Below, piece after piece: positions 43,642 through 52,297 of a stretch of 64,000 nt of DNA; the first letter of the stretch is position 1; every line of letters begins with the position of its first letter. Origin of the DNA: Martinezella lusitana (GTDB taxonomy: Bacteria > Pseudomonadota > Alphaproteobacteria > Rhizobiales > Rhizobiaceae). The notes beneath the pieces were generated by a model. The model saw nothing but the letters and a program-made list of their open reading frames with translations, was not told the origin of the DNA and searched no databases. Location: contig NZ_JAFEVL010000015.1 in NCBI RefSeq assembly GCF_016901135.1, positions 1 to 64,000 of the forward strand. The letters are read 5' to 3'. Both the position numbers and the translations under genes were made by a program.

Positions 43642-44829
43642 TCATTCGGCAGCAGCCTGCAGCGGGCCGTCGGTATTAAGCACTGCAATGGCCTTGGAAA
43701 GCCCGCCGGCCCGGATACCCATGCCGGAGGCGAGCAGTCCGGCTTCAATCGCCGCCAGCGCTCCGAGAAGCGAGGCATCGTTAAAATCGCCGAGATGCCC
43801 GACACGGAAGACGCGATCGGCAAGCCGGCCAAGGCCGTTGCCGAGTGATACTCCGGATTGCTTCAGGATGGTTGACCGCAGAGCGTCGGCGGACTGGTTC
43901 TCCGGGACAAGGACAGCCGTCAGCGCACTGGAATATTCGGCGGGTTCGGCGCACCAGATCTCCAGCCCCCAATGGCGCACGCACTGCCGCGTGGCCTCGG
44001 CGGCGCGATCGTGCCGGGAAAAGACCGCCGGCAACCCTTCATCCTGCAGCATTTCGAGCGCCACCTTCAGGCCCTGCAACATGTTGGTTGCCGGCGTGTA
44101 GGGAAAATATCCCTTGGCATTGGCAGCGATCATATCCTCCCAGTCCCAGAAAACGCGGGGCAATCGGGCATTCTTGGCCGCCCGGCGTGCCTTCTGCGAA
44201 ATAGCGTTGAACGAAAGCCCGGGCGGCAGCATCAGGCCCTTCTGCGAGCCGCCGACGGTGATATCGACCTGCCATTCGTCATGCCGGTAGTCGATCGATC
44301 CGAGGGAAGAGATCGTATCAACCATCAAAAGGGCCGGGTGACCTGCCGTATTGAGCGCGCGGCGGATCGCGCTCACATTCGATACAGCGCCGGTCGAGGT
44401 CTCGTTGTGAACGATCGCGACGGCTTTGATCGTGCCTGAGCGGTCTTCGGCCAGCCGGCTTTCGATGGCGCCGACATCGGCTCCACGGCGCCAGTCGCCC
44501 GGCAGGAACTCGACTTTCAACCCCAGCCGCGTCGCCATTATTCGCCAGAGTGTCGAAAAATGACCGGTTTCGGCCATCAGCACGGTATCGCCGGCAGACA
44601 GCGTGTTGACGAGCGCTGCTTCCCAGGCGCCCGTTCCCGAGGCCGGATAGATCACGATATCGCCTGAAGTCTGAAAGATCCTGCCCAGACCCTCCAGGAC
44701 ATTGAGGGTGAGGGATGGAAAATCGGGGCCACGATGATCGACCGTAGGTTGGCCGATCGCGGCCAGAATGGGCAGTGGCACATTGGTCGGCCCCGGGATT
44801 TGCAGGAAATGGCGACCGGCTGAGCGCAT
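43642..44829 (-). CDS. Class V aminotransferase (serine/alanine/ureidoglycine-glyoxylate type)
   Basis: This is a 395-residue fold-type-I PLP enzyme: GRHFLQIPGPTNVPLPILAA, TVDHRGPDF, VIYPASGTGAWEAAL and the PLP-lysine site GGSQKGLMLPPGLSF. It belongs to the group with serine-glyoxylate and (S)-ureidoglycine-glyoxylate aminotransferases (PucG). ATG 44829 follows AGAGG by eight bases; an upstream ATG at 44853 has no such site. It is divergent to the GntR regulator and shares its presumed operator. In this island it could transfer an amino group released from a ring-opened ureide to glyoxylate. Confidence 0.83.
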   Translation of the reverse strand: MRSAGRHFLQIPGPTNVPLPILAAIGQPTVDHRGPDFPSLTLNVLEGLGRIFQTSGDIVIYPASGTGAWEAALVNTLSAGDTVLMAETGHFSTLWRIMATRLGLKVEFLPGDWRRGADVGAIESRLAEDRSGTIKAVAIVHNETSTGAVSNVSAIRRALNTAGHPALLMVDTISSLGSIDYRHDEWQVDITVGGSQKGLMLPPGLSFNAISQKARRAAKNARLPRVFWDWEDMIAANAKGYFPYTPATNMLQGLKVALEMLQDEGLPAVFSRHDRAAEATRQCVRHWGLEIWCAEPAEYSSALTAVLVPENQSADALRSTILKQSGVSLGNGLGRLADRVFRVGHLGDFNDASLLGALAAIEAGLLASGMGIRAGGLSKAIAVLNTDGPLQAAAE

Positions 44830-44858
44830 GGGAGAACCTCTTTTGACGAGCATTTCGA

Positions 44859-44873
44859 AATTGCATTATGAAT
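44859..44873. promoter_or_regulatory. Candidate GntR site, copy 2 (aminotransferase/GntR divergent promoter)
   Basis: AATTGCATTATGAAT lies 30 bases upstream of the aminotransferase start codon and in the divergent region shared with the GntR gene. Bases on either side (GAAATTGCATTATGAATGC) add imperfect dyad symmetry. Same core as 43479-43493. Confidence 0.45.
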
Positions 44874-45099
44874 GCTATCTGCGCGAGGGTGGCGATGCAA
44901 GAGCTCATGAGAGGCAGAAAAAGTGAGAATTAGACTTTCATTTCTCCAATTTCTATTTAAAAATGGGTCGTCAGCAAACCGGAGCTCGGTTGACTCTTCA
45001 AAAGATAATGCAATTTTGAAAAGTGGCTGCAATTGTTCAAACTCGCCTTGGACGCAGGATCGGGTTAGTGGACAGCAAAGGAAACGGGGAGGCCATTTG

Positions 45100-45834
45100 G
45101 TGAATACGATCGACCGTTATCGCGGCATTGTGCGCAAGACGCTGCATCATGAAGTTGTTGTCGAGACGCTGCGCGAGCTCATTCTCGATGGTGAGCTTGA
45201 ACCGCGGTCCCGCATCAATGAAGTCGCGCTTTGCGAACGCTTCGGCATTTCCCGCACGCCGTTGCGCGAGGCGATCAAGCTGCTCGCCGCCGAAGGATTG
45301 CTGGAGCTCTTGCCAAACCGTGGCGCCCGGGTGGTGGCTTTATCTGACACCGAGATTCGCGAAATCCTGCAGGTAATCGGCGCTCTTGAAGGGGCGGCAG
45401 GCGAGCTGGCCTGTGCACGCATCACCGATGCCGAGCTTGCGGCGATTGAAAGCGCGCATGATGCGATGGTGGCTGCCTGGAAGGCAGGAGACTATACGAT
45501 TTATTTCGCGCGCAATCGCGAGATCCATGATGCGATCATGGCAGCGGCCGGGAACTCCGCGCTTCAATCGACCTATCGCAGCCTTTCGGGGCGCGTACAG
45601 CGCGCGCGCTTCTCCGCCCACAAGACGGAACAGCAATGGGCACGGGCGATCGATGATCACATCCTGATGATCCTGCTTCTGCGCCGCCGCGACGGGACAG
45701 CGCTTGCCCAGCTCATGCGCGATCATATCAAAAGCAAATGGCCGGTCATCAGTGCCGCCTACAGCGAGGCCAAGCCGGCAAAGCCGTCTGGTCAAAAAAG
45801 GAAGGCTTCGGCCGAAGAGATCAGCAACGGCTGA
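45100..45834 (+). CDS. GntR-family regulator (FCD subfamily)
   Basis: This is a 244-residue regulator: winged helix near residues 15-80 (LRELILDGELEPRSRINEVALCERFGISRTPLREAIKLLAAEGLLEL) and a C-terminal FCD domain with FARNREIHDAIMAAAGN and a closing His-rich helix (LAQLMRDHIKSKW). The GTG at 45100 is preferred because GGGGAGG stands eight bases upstream; the open frame to 44923 lacks a site. It stands between the divergent arms of the ring-opening island and is the likely regulator of both. It is followed 68 bases later by the second ring-opening amidohydrolase. Confidence 0.84.
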   Translation: MNTIDRYRGIVRKTLHHEVVVETLRELILDGELEPRSRINEVALCERFGISRTPLREAIKLLAAEGLLELLPNRGARVVALSDTEIREILQVIGALEGAAGELACARITDAELAAIESAHDAMVAAWKAGDYTIYFARNREIHDAIMAAAGNSALQSTYRSLSGRVQRARFSAHKTEQQWARAIDDHILMILLLRRRDGTALAQLMRDHIKSKWPVISAAYSEAKPAKPSGQKRKASAEEISNG

Positions 45835-45902
45835 ACACGCAGACGCGGCTTTGCCCGATTTTGGTTTGTTTCCCTCTTGCGGAAGAGGTGAAGGGTTATT
45901 TC

Positions 45903-47069
45903 ATGGCTAGACATCTGACCTCTGTCCACAAAACTGATTGTCACGAAGTAGCCATGCTGGCAGGCGTTCATCGTTTCAGCCTTCCTGATCCGGGTGATGT
46001 GTCCGGGCTTGCTGCGGCGATCGCGTCAGGTGTGATCGATCCCACGAACATCGTCGCGGTCATCGGAAAGACCCACGGCAATGGCCTGGTGAATGACTAT
46101 ACGCGCGGCTATCTGTCGCAATCCCTGGCGCTGCTGATCGGCGAGGCCACCGGCCGGTCGATCGACGTGGTCCGCAAGCATATCCCGTTTATCTTTTCAG
46201 GCGGTGTGGAAGGCGTGCTGTCTCCGCACTATACGGTCTTGACCGCTTCGCATGAAACTCAGGTCGGCGGCGGCAAGGGGCTGGCGATCGGCGTTGCCTT
46301 CACATCGGATCTCGCACCCGACGATATCGGCCGTCAAAGGCAAATCGATCTTACCGCAAGCGCGGTGCTGGAGGCGATGGCAAAGGCCGGCATCGCCACT
46401 GCGGACGACGTGCATTTCGTTCAGGTCAAGGGGCCGGCCTTCACGCAAGCCGATATTGTGGCGAGCACAAAAGCGGGGAGGGCGCCGGCGACCGACAATC
46501 CCGGCAAACTGATGGCCTTTGGCCGCGCAGCCTCCGCATTGGGGGTGGGGAAGGCGATGGGGGATATTTCCGCCGAGCGCGCCGTCGGCGAAGCAGTCCT
46601 CAAGGATTTCACGCTCTATTCGCCGGTCGCCAGCGTCTCGGCCGGGGTTGAGGTCCGGTGCAACGAGGTCGTCGTCATCGGATTGAGCAAACACTGGGGC
46701 GGTTCGTTGACGGTCGCTCACGCACCGATGGCTGATGCTCTGGATATTTCCGGCATTCACGCCATGCTCGGAGATCTCGGTTTCAGCAGAGGACCGCAGG
46801 TGCCGCGTACGGACGCTGCCAGGATAAAGGCAGCCTTCGTCAAATGCGAAGCAGCGCGCGATGGCCTTGTCCGCGGCAAAATCCACACGATGCTCAATGA
46901 CGGCGACATGGATCAGCAGCGGCATATCCGCGCCGCGGTCGGCGCTATCGTCGCAAGCGTGCTTGGGGATACGGCTCTTTTCGTGTCCGGCGGCGCCGAA
47001 CATCAAGGCCCCGATGGCGGCGGGCTCGTCAGTTTGATCGTTGAACGCGCAGGAGACATTCGAGCATGA
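45903..47069 (+). CDS. Ring-opening amidohydrolase (cyanuric acid hydrolase/barbiturase family), paralogue 2
   Basis: This is a 388-residue AtzD/barbiturase-family enzyme: VIGKTHGNGLVNDYTRG, FIFSGGVEGVLSPHY, FVQVKGPAFT, SVSAGVEVRCNEVVVIG, RGKIHTMLNDGDMD and FVSGGAEHQGPDGGG. The Lys/Ser units of all three repeats are present, and the C-terminal loop keeps the canonical EHQGPxGGG form that paralogue 1 lacks. It is the first enzyme of the rightward arm, in an ATGA overlap with the FAD monooxygenase gene. The substrate is presumably a hydroxylated cyclic imide or pyrimidine. Confidence 0.88.
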   Translation: MARHLTSVHKTDCHEVAMLAGVHRFSLPDPGDVSGLAAAIASGVIDPTNIVAVIGKTHGNGLVNDYTRGYLSQSLALLIGEATGRSIDVVRKHIPFIFSGGVEGVLSPHYTVLTASHETQVGGGKGLAIGVAFTSDLAPDDIGRQRQIDLTASAVLEAMAKAGIATADDVHFVQVKGPAFTQADIVASTKAGRAPATDNPGKLMAFGRAASALGVGKAMGDISAERAVGEAVLKDFTLYSPVASVSAGVEVRCNEVVVIGLSKHWGGSLTVAHAPMADALDISGIHAMLGDLGFSRGPQVPRTDAARIKAAFVKCEAARDGLVRGKIHTMLNDGDMDQQRHIRAAVGAIVASVLGDTALFVSGGAEHQGPDGGGLVSLIVERAGDIRA

Positions 47070-48271
47070 TCGATAGCAACCGGAAACGCATCGTTGTCGC
47101 AGGCGCCGGGATAGCGGGCAGCCTGATTGCATCGGGTCTGGCGGAGAGAGCAGATATTGAACTTATCTGCCTGGAACGGGTCGGCGCCACGGAACATATG
47201 GATGCAGGAACCGGTCTCAACATAGGGCCTAACGCAATCAAGGCGCTGCGCGACGCCATGCCCGAGCGTGCCGAGGCGATCGTTGCCAACAGCCTGCCAT
47301 GGGAAAACTGGTCCATTTCGCTGACCAATGGCCGCGTGCTGATGGATCTGCCCTTGCATAGTGTTGCAGGCAATCCGGGGATACGGATCCGCTGGGCGGA
47401 GCTTTACGCCTTGCTGCGCAAACCACTCGCTGCAGTCATCCGCTACAGCGCCGAGCTGCTTTCCTGCGGGCGTACGGCCGACGGGCTCTTTGCCGTCTAT
47501 CGCGACAGGGAGACTGGCGCCGAAGTCCGGATCGACAAGATCGATCTGCTGATCGCCGGCGACGGGCGCTATTCCAAGATCCGTGAGCACTTCGTCTCGC
47601 GAGAGGAGCCGAACCTTCTTGGCGTCTGCCTGTACCGGCTGCTGTTTCCGGCCGGTACGCAATGCCCGATCGACGATTATGGTCAGTGGTTCAACGGGCC
47701 GAACCGCCTGCTTGCCTTCCGCGTTCCGGGAGATTTCGTCTATTGCGCTGGATCTTTTCCGATCGGCGACGACGGCATCGTCACCGACGAGATGAAAATG
47801 CCTGCCGCCTTGCGGCGGATCTATACGCCGCAGAGCGGAAGTCTTTGTGCAGAGGCCGCCTATCTGGTCGACGCCATCGAGCGGAATGCTGATCGAATTC
47901 ATTGGGCTCGCCTGCAGGACGGGACGACCCGCTATGACGCGGGCGCCGGGGTGCTTCTCGTCGGCGATTCCGCGCATCCGATGGTGCCGACCCTCGGGCA
48001 GGGCGCGACGCAAGCGGTCGAAGACGCCTGCGTCGTCGTCGACGAAGTGAAAAGAGCGCTTAGAATGGGCAGGCCATTGACGGATATTCCCGCGGGTGTC
48101 GCGGCGCGCAGAACCGAGCGTGCGGAGTTTGTCGTCTCCTTTTCCCGCGACGCCACCGACACCATGCTTGCCGGCGGCGATCCGGTGGCAGGCACCCTCA
48201 AGAAGCTGGAGCCTGCTTTCACCGCAAGGCTTGAAAAGCTTTATCGCGACGTGTCGGTGCCGCTGTCATGA
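47066..48271 (+). CDS. FAD-dependent aromatic monooxygenase (group A)
   Basis: This is a 401-residue single-component flavoprotein hydroxylase: FAD Rossmann motif VVAGAGIAGSLIASGLAE, the GDG motif in LLIAGDGRYSKIRE and VLLVGDSAHPMVPTLGQGATQAVEDA, which binds FAD ribityl and pyrophosphate. It resembles hydroxylases of pyridine or benzene acids such as 6-hydroxynicotinate and salicylate hydroxylases. In this operon it probably hydroxylates the heterocycle before ring opening. Both ends are ATGA-coupled to its neighbours. Confidence 0.85.
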   Translation: MIDSNRKRIVVAGAGIAGSLIASGLAERADIELICLERVGATEHMDAGTGLNIGPNAIKALRDAMPERAEAIVANSLPWENWSISLTNGRVLMDLPLHSVAGNPGIRIRWAELYALLRKPLAAVIRYSAELLSCGRTADGLFAVYRDRETGAEVRIDKIDLLIAGDGRYSKIREHFVSREEPNLLGVCLYRLLFPAGTQCPIDDYGQWFNGPNRLLAFRVPGDFVYCAGSFPIGDDGIVTDEMKMPAALRRIYTPQSGSLCAEAAYLVDAIERNADRIHWARLQDGTTRYDAGAGVLLVGDSAHPMVPTLGQGATQAVEDACVVVDEVKRALRMGRPLTDIPAGVAARRTERAEFVVSFSRDATDTMLAGGDPVAGTLKKLEPAFTARLEKLYRDVSVPLS

Positions 48272-49671
48272 AAACAGATCTATGGGAATTGACTGCTAGG
48301 GAACTGACTGACGGCTATGGTACCGGCATGTTCACGCCCCTGGAGGCGCTGACTTCGATCGAAGGACGGCTTGATGCCGTCAATGCGAATATCAAGGCTG
48401 TGATCGCAGAGGACCGGGGGGCGGCGCGCGCTCAGGCGAAAGCTGCGACCTTGCGCTGGCGCGCTGGCCAGCCTTTGTCGCCAATCGACGGCGTTCCCCT
48501 GACCATCAAGGACAATCTGCTGTCTGCCGGCTTGCCAGCAACTTGGGGCAGCAAACTCTATTCCGATCATGTGCCCGCGCAGGACGAGGCGCCGGTTGCG
48601 CGCCTCCGCGCTGCGGGCGCCGTCTTCCTCGGCAAGACCAATGTCCCCGAATTCACGCTGCAGGGCTACACCGCGAATCTCACCTTCGGAACGACGGAGA
48701 ATCCCCACGCTCCCGGCATGACCCCCGGCGGCTCCACCGGCGGCGGTGCGGCGGCCGTTGCTGCAGGCATCGGCCCGGTTGCCATCGGAACAGACGGCGG
48801 CGGATCATTACGGCGCCCGGCTGCCCATTGCGGGCTTTATGCCCTGAAGCCGTCGATCGGGCAGATCGCACGGTATAACGGCTTTCCGCAGATTCTCTTG
48901 GATTTCGAAGTCGTCGGACCGGTGGCGCGGAGCGTAGAGGACCTGTCGGCGGTCTTCTCCGTTCTCAAAGGCTATGATCCGACCGACCCGTCCTCGCTCT
49001 CGGCGCTGGCGCCGCCGCAACCGCTGCCGCGGCGTGCCCGGATCGCCTATTTACCAAAAATCGGCCCGGCGCCGGTCGATCCGCTGATTGCAGAAGCTGC
49101 CGATGCCTTTGCAATGCAGCTGGGGGAGGCTGGTCACTTTATTGAGACGATCGAGACGCCTTACAATGTAGATAGCGTGTCGGCGGCGTGGTCGACGATT
49201 GCCGCTGCAGGTCTGCATTGCCATCTGAACTCGGTCGGCAAACGGGAGGGTCTCGGCACCAATGCTCTTGCGCTCGACGCCCAAGGCGGCGCGCGCACGG
49301 GCGCTGACTATGCCGGTGCGATGGCGGTGGCGCTTGCTGCCCGCGCCGACGCGGGCCGTCTGCTGTCGCATTACGATCTCCTCGTTTGCCCTTCGACCGC
49401 GGCGCTGGCTTGGGCGGCGGACACTGCCTATCCGGCCGAGATCGACGGGAAGCCAGTCGGCCCACGCGGCCATGCCGTCTTTACCGGCTGGATGAATGTC
49501 ACCGGCGTCTGCGCCATAAACATCCCCGTTGCGATGACCGCCGATCGCGGCGGCATCGGAATCCAGCTCGTTGCCGCTGTCGGCAGGGACGCGGAACTGA
49601 TCGATTTTGTGAGCAATTTGCCGCCTGTGCGGGCTCTGGGTCCGGCGCGGCTTTCCAGGAGATTTGACTGA
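48268..49671 (+). CDS. Amidase, amidase-signature family
   Basis: This is a 467-residue serine amidase. The catalytic triad is readable: Lys in LTIKDNLLS (about residue 77), cis-Ser in PGGSTGGGAAAVAAG (about 155) and nucleophile Ser in GTDGGGSLRRPA (about 180). In the island it would hydrolyse the acyclic amide or ureide released by the ring-opening enzymes. It overlaps the monooxygenase gene by ATGA and is followed closely by an SDR gene. Confidence 0.88.
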   Translation: MKTDLWELTARELTDGYGTGMFTPLEALTSIEGRLDAVNANIKAVIAEDRGAARAQAKAATLRWRAGQPLSPIDGVPLTIKDNLLSAGLPATWGSKLYSDHVPAQDEAPVARLRAAGAVFLGKTNVPEFTLQGYTANLTFGTTENPHAPGMTPGGSTGGGAAAVAAGIGPVAIGTDGGGSLRRPAAHCGLYALKPSIGQIARYNGFPQILLDFEVVGPVARSVEDLSAVFSVLKGYDPTDPSSLSALAPPQPLPRRARIAYLPKIGPAPVDPLIAEAADAFAMQLGEAGHFIETIETPYNVDSVSAAWSTIAAAGLHCHLNSVGKREGLGTNALALDAQGGARTGADYAGAMAVALAARADAGRLLSHYDLLVCPSTAALAWAADTAYPAEIDGKPVGPRGHAVFTGWMNVTGVCAINIPVAMTADRGGIGIQLVAAVGRDAELIDFVSNLPPVRALGPARLSRRFD

Positions 49672-49672
49672 T

Positions 49673-50416
49673 ATGGCTGAGTTTACGGACAAGGTGGTGA
49701 TTGTGACAGGCGCGGGCGATGGCATCGGCCGGGCAGCGGCGCGCGAATTCGCCGAAAAGGGCGCCAAGCTGGTTCTGATCGATGTCAAGGGCGTGGAGGT
49801 CATCGCCGACGAATTGCGGGCGAAAGGAACTGACGTCATCGCCGCACCGATGGATGTCCGCGATGCCGCTGCCTGGGATAAACTCGTCACGGAGGTCGTG
49901 GCGCGGTTTGGAACCATCGACGCGCTGGTGAACAATGCCGGCGTCGCCGTTCCCGGGGACACCGCAGCCGATGTCTCAGAAGAGGTCTGGGACAAGATCA
50001 TGGATGTCAACGCCAAGGGCGTCTGGCTCGGGATGAAAGCGGTCCTTCCGACGATGATCGGAAAGAAGAGCGGCAAGATCTGCAACGTCGCGTCCACCGC
50101 CGCCCATATCGGATTGAAGAATGCCGCGGCCTATTGCGCCTCCAAAGGCGCGGTGCTGGCACTGACGCGGCAGGCAGGCGTTCAATATGCGCCTTTGAAC
50201 ATCCAGATCAATTCCGTCTCGCCAGGCACGACGATGACTGGTCTCCAGCGTGACGTCACCGAAGAGCAACGCGCAGCCTTCCTGCCGCTGACGCCGATCG
50301 GCCGCTTTGCGGCCTCGGAAGAGGTGTCTTCCGTGATCGTTTTCCTCTGCTCGAACGGCTCGTCGTTCATGACCGGCGCGGATGTCAGCGTCGACGGAGG
50401 CATGGTCGCACTATGA
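49673..50416 (+). CDS. Short-chain dehydrogenase/reductase
   Basis: This is a 247-residue classical SDR: TGAGDGIGRA, NNAGV, catalytic Ser in NVASTA and an active-site YCASK (YxxxK). VLIDVKG after strand 2 indicates NAD(H) preference. It begins one base after the amidase stop codon; an in-frame TTG nine bases upstream would overlap it. It ends in ATGA overlap with the epimerase-like gene. It is likely an oxidation step late in the pathway. Confidence 0.86.
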   Translation: MAEFTDKVVIVTGAGDGIGRAAAREFAEKGAKLVLIDVKGVEVIADELRAKGTDVIAAPMDVRDAAAWDKLVTEVVARFGTIDALVNNAGVAVPGDTAADVSEEVWDKIMDVNAKGVWLGMKAVLPTMIGKKSGKICNVASTAAHIGLKNAAAYCASKGAVLALTRQAGVQYAPLNIQINSVSPGTTMTGLQRDVTEEQRAAFLPLTPIGRFAASEEVSSVIVFLCSNGSSFMTGADVSVDGGMVAL

Positions 50417-51321
50417 ACATTCTCATCACCGGCGGTGCGGGCCTGATCGGAATGGCTGCCCGCCAAACGCTTGCCGCTGCCGGACATGCCGTGACCGCCA
50501 TCGACATCACCGATTTCGGACGCGGCGATAAGGAGCTTCACATCGTCGGCCTGGATGACAGGGATGCACTGGACATGCTCATCCGGGGAAAATCCATCGA
50601 CGCCATCGTCCATTGCGGGGCGATCTCCGGGCCGATGATGGCGCAGGGCCAGCCGTTGAAAATCGTCTCCGTCAATATCGACGCCACCGCTCTGCTGCTC
50701 GACCTTGCGCGAGTTCACGCGATGAAGCGGTTCGTTTTTTGCTCTTCGATCAGCGTCTACGGAAACGCCGGCAGCGTGGCCATCAATGAGGAGACACAGC
50801 TCCATCCGACCTCCGTCTACGGCGCCAGCAAGGTTGCCTGCGAGCAACTGGTCGAAGGTTTTGCGGCCGAATACGGTCTCGATGGCGTGAGCCTCAGGAT
50901 CGGGCGTGTTTACGGACCGTACCGCCGTGCCAACTGCATTCTCAACGATATCATTCGTGATGCGTCGGCCGGACGCAAAACGACGATCCCCTGTGATCCA
51001 GACTTCATCTACCACTATGTCCATGTCGACGATGTCGCCGCGGCAATTGCCGCCGTGCTCGTCGCGCCGGCATTTCCAAGACGGACCTACAATGTCGGAG
51101 CCGGCGAACCCCTCACCATGCCGAAGATCGCCGATATTGCCGCAAGGGCGATCGACGGCACCGACATAGTCCTTGCGCCAGGCGCCGACGACGTTCCGGA
51201 TATCCAGACGGAATTCGACGTCAGCCGTATCGGGAAGGATATCGGCTGGCGGCCGCGATTGCCCCTGTCTGCCGGCTTGAAGGCTTACCGCGACGCAATC
51301 CTTGCGGGACGCTCTGCCTGA
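50413..51321 (+). CDS. NAD-dependent epimerase/dehydratase family protein
   Basis: This is a 302-residue extended SDR: Rossmann motif ITGGAGLIGMAARQTL, VHCGAISGPM, FCSSISVYG (Ser) and SVYGASKVACE (YxxxK). Extended SDRs include sugar epimerases, but also uronate and lactone dehydrogenases. Coupled to the SDR gene by ATGA. The role in the ring-opening island is unclear; it may act on a small hydroxy acid. Confidence 0.82.
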   Translation: MNILITGGAGLIGMAARQTLAAAGHAVTAIDITDFGRGDKELHIVGLDDRDALDMLIRGKSIDAIVHCGAISGPMMAQGQPLKIVSVNIDATALLLDLARVHAMKRFVFCSSISVYGNAGSVAINEETQLHPTSVYGASKVACEQLVEGFAAEYGLDGVSLRIGRVYGPYRRANCILNDIIRDASAGRKTTIPCDPDFIYHYVHVDDVAAAIAAVLVAPAFPRRTYNVGAGEPLTMPKIADIAARAIDGTDIVLAPGADDVPDIQTEFDVSRIGKDIGWRPRLPLSAGLKAYRDAILAGRSA

Positions 51322-51349
51322 AATCAGCTGAAACAGAGGCGGAACAGAC

Positions 51350-51394
51350 ATGACCGATGTCTTCACGCGTCTACTCTCTATCCGTCTGCATTGA
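51350..51394 (+). pseudogene. Aborted 14-codon start of a further operon gene
   Basis: After the epimerase gene, a GAGG-containing ribosome site precedes an ATG at 51350 that opens only 14 codons (MTDVFTRLLSIRLH) before a stop. Its end overlaps the 3-prime end of the oppositely oriented phosphorylase gene. This looks like a gene cut off by a rearrangement that joined the two islands, though a chance leader peptide cannot be excluded. Confidence 0.4.
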
Positions 51395-52297
51395 CGGAAG
51401 CCAGTGCGTCGCACCGACAGCGGCGCGTTCGCCATCCATTTTTGCCAGGAGCGCCACTCCTTCCAAGGCGACGTCGATCGCCGCATTGTGCCCGGCGCCT
51501 GCCTCAAACTTTTCGCCTGTTGCGATGTTATCCGCGACGGAGCAAACCGAGCCCCCACGCTTTCCGAAAAGCGTTGCCATCGTCACGATTGCGGCGGCCT
51601 CACGCTCGCCGTTGAGCACGCCGGTCCTGCGGCACTCGTCGACAGCGTTGAGATTTTCAGGGCGGAGATATCCCCGCACCGACGGACGGCCTCCCGAAAT
51701 CAGATCTGAATCCACCGACCGCGTCAGGCCGATATGGTACCGAACGTTGAGCGCGCGTGCGGCTTCCGCCAGCGCGATCACAACTTCCGGGTCACAAACA
51801 GCAGGCCAGCCAGGCCCGACATAGGCCGCGCTCAGTCCTTCGTCGCGAACAATGCCCTTCGCGATGACAATATCGCCAGGCCTGACGGCCTCATTGGTGC
51901 CGCCCGACCCGCCGACGCGAAGAAAGGTGCTGGCGTTCGTATATTCAAGAAGCTCGAACATGCACAGCTCGGCTTCGCCTCCGCCGCTTCCGCCGCTTAC
52001 CGCCGAAATTCGTGCGCCTTTGTAGGTGCCGGTCCAGGTTGTGAACATGCCCGTCTTTCCAGCGAGCTCTGCATTTTCAAGACGGGATGCCAATTGTGTT
52101 GCCGGATCGTCGTCGTAAGCGCAAAGCGGATCGCGCACGAAGATGAAAACGTAGTCACCGATCTTCGTCGGATCGATGCCGGTCAGCGCAGGGCGACCGT
52201 TAATCTGCAGACCGCGCAGCGGCACATTATTCCGATATTTGTAGGATTCCCAGGTTTCCCGGCTGACGGAGGGGAGGTGGCTTAGATCTTCACTCAT
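51371..52297 (-). CDS. Nucleoside phosphorylase (PNP/UDP family)
   Basis: This is a 308-residue protein of the purine/uridine phosphorylase family: GKTGMFTTWTGTYKGARISAVSGGSGGGEAELCMFEL, LRVGGSGGTNEAVRPGDIVIAKG (the RxGxxGG phosphate-binding region) and a C-terminal adenine/uracil-site region (NGEREAAAIVTMATLFGKRGGSVCSV). It is longer than typical uridine phosphorylases (about 250), with an N-terminal extension of about 60 residues. It is the last gene of the leftward SIS-YjbQ-phosphorylase operon, coupled by ATGA to YjbQ. Confidence 0.82.
   Translation of the reverse strand: MSEDLSHLPSVSRETWESYKYRNNVPLRGLQINGRPALTGIDPTKIGDYVFIFVRDPLCAYDDDPATQLASRLENAELAGKTGMFTTWTGTYKGARISAVSGGSGGGEAELCMFELLEYTNASTFLRVGGSGGTNEAVRPGDIVIAKGIVRDEGLSAAYVGPGWPAVCDPEVVIALAEAARALNVRYHIGLTRSVDSDLISGGRPSVRGYLRPENLNAVDECRRTGVLNGEREAAAIVTMATLFGKRGGSVCSVADNIATGEKFEAGAGHNAAIDVALEGVALLAKMDGERAAVGATHWLPSMQTDRE

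Noticed and set aside
49051..51558. Long minus-strand frames opposite the amidase, SDR and epimerase genes
   Set aside because: Shadows of well-supported plus-strand genes; low-complexity translation without motifs.
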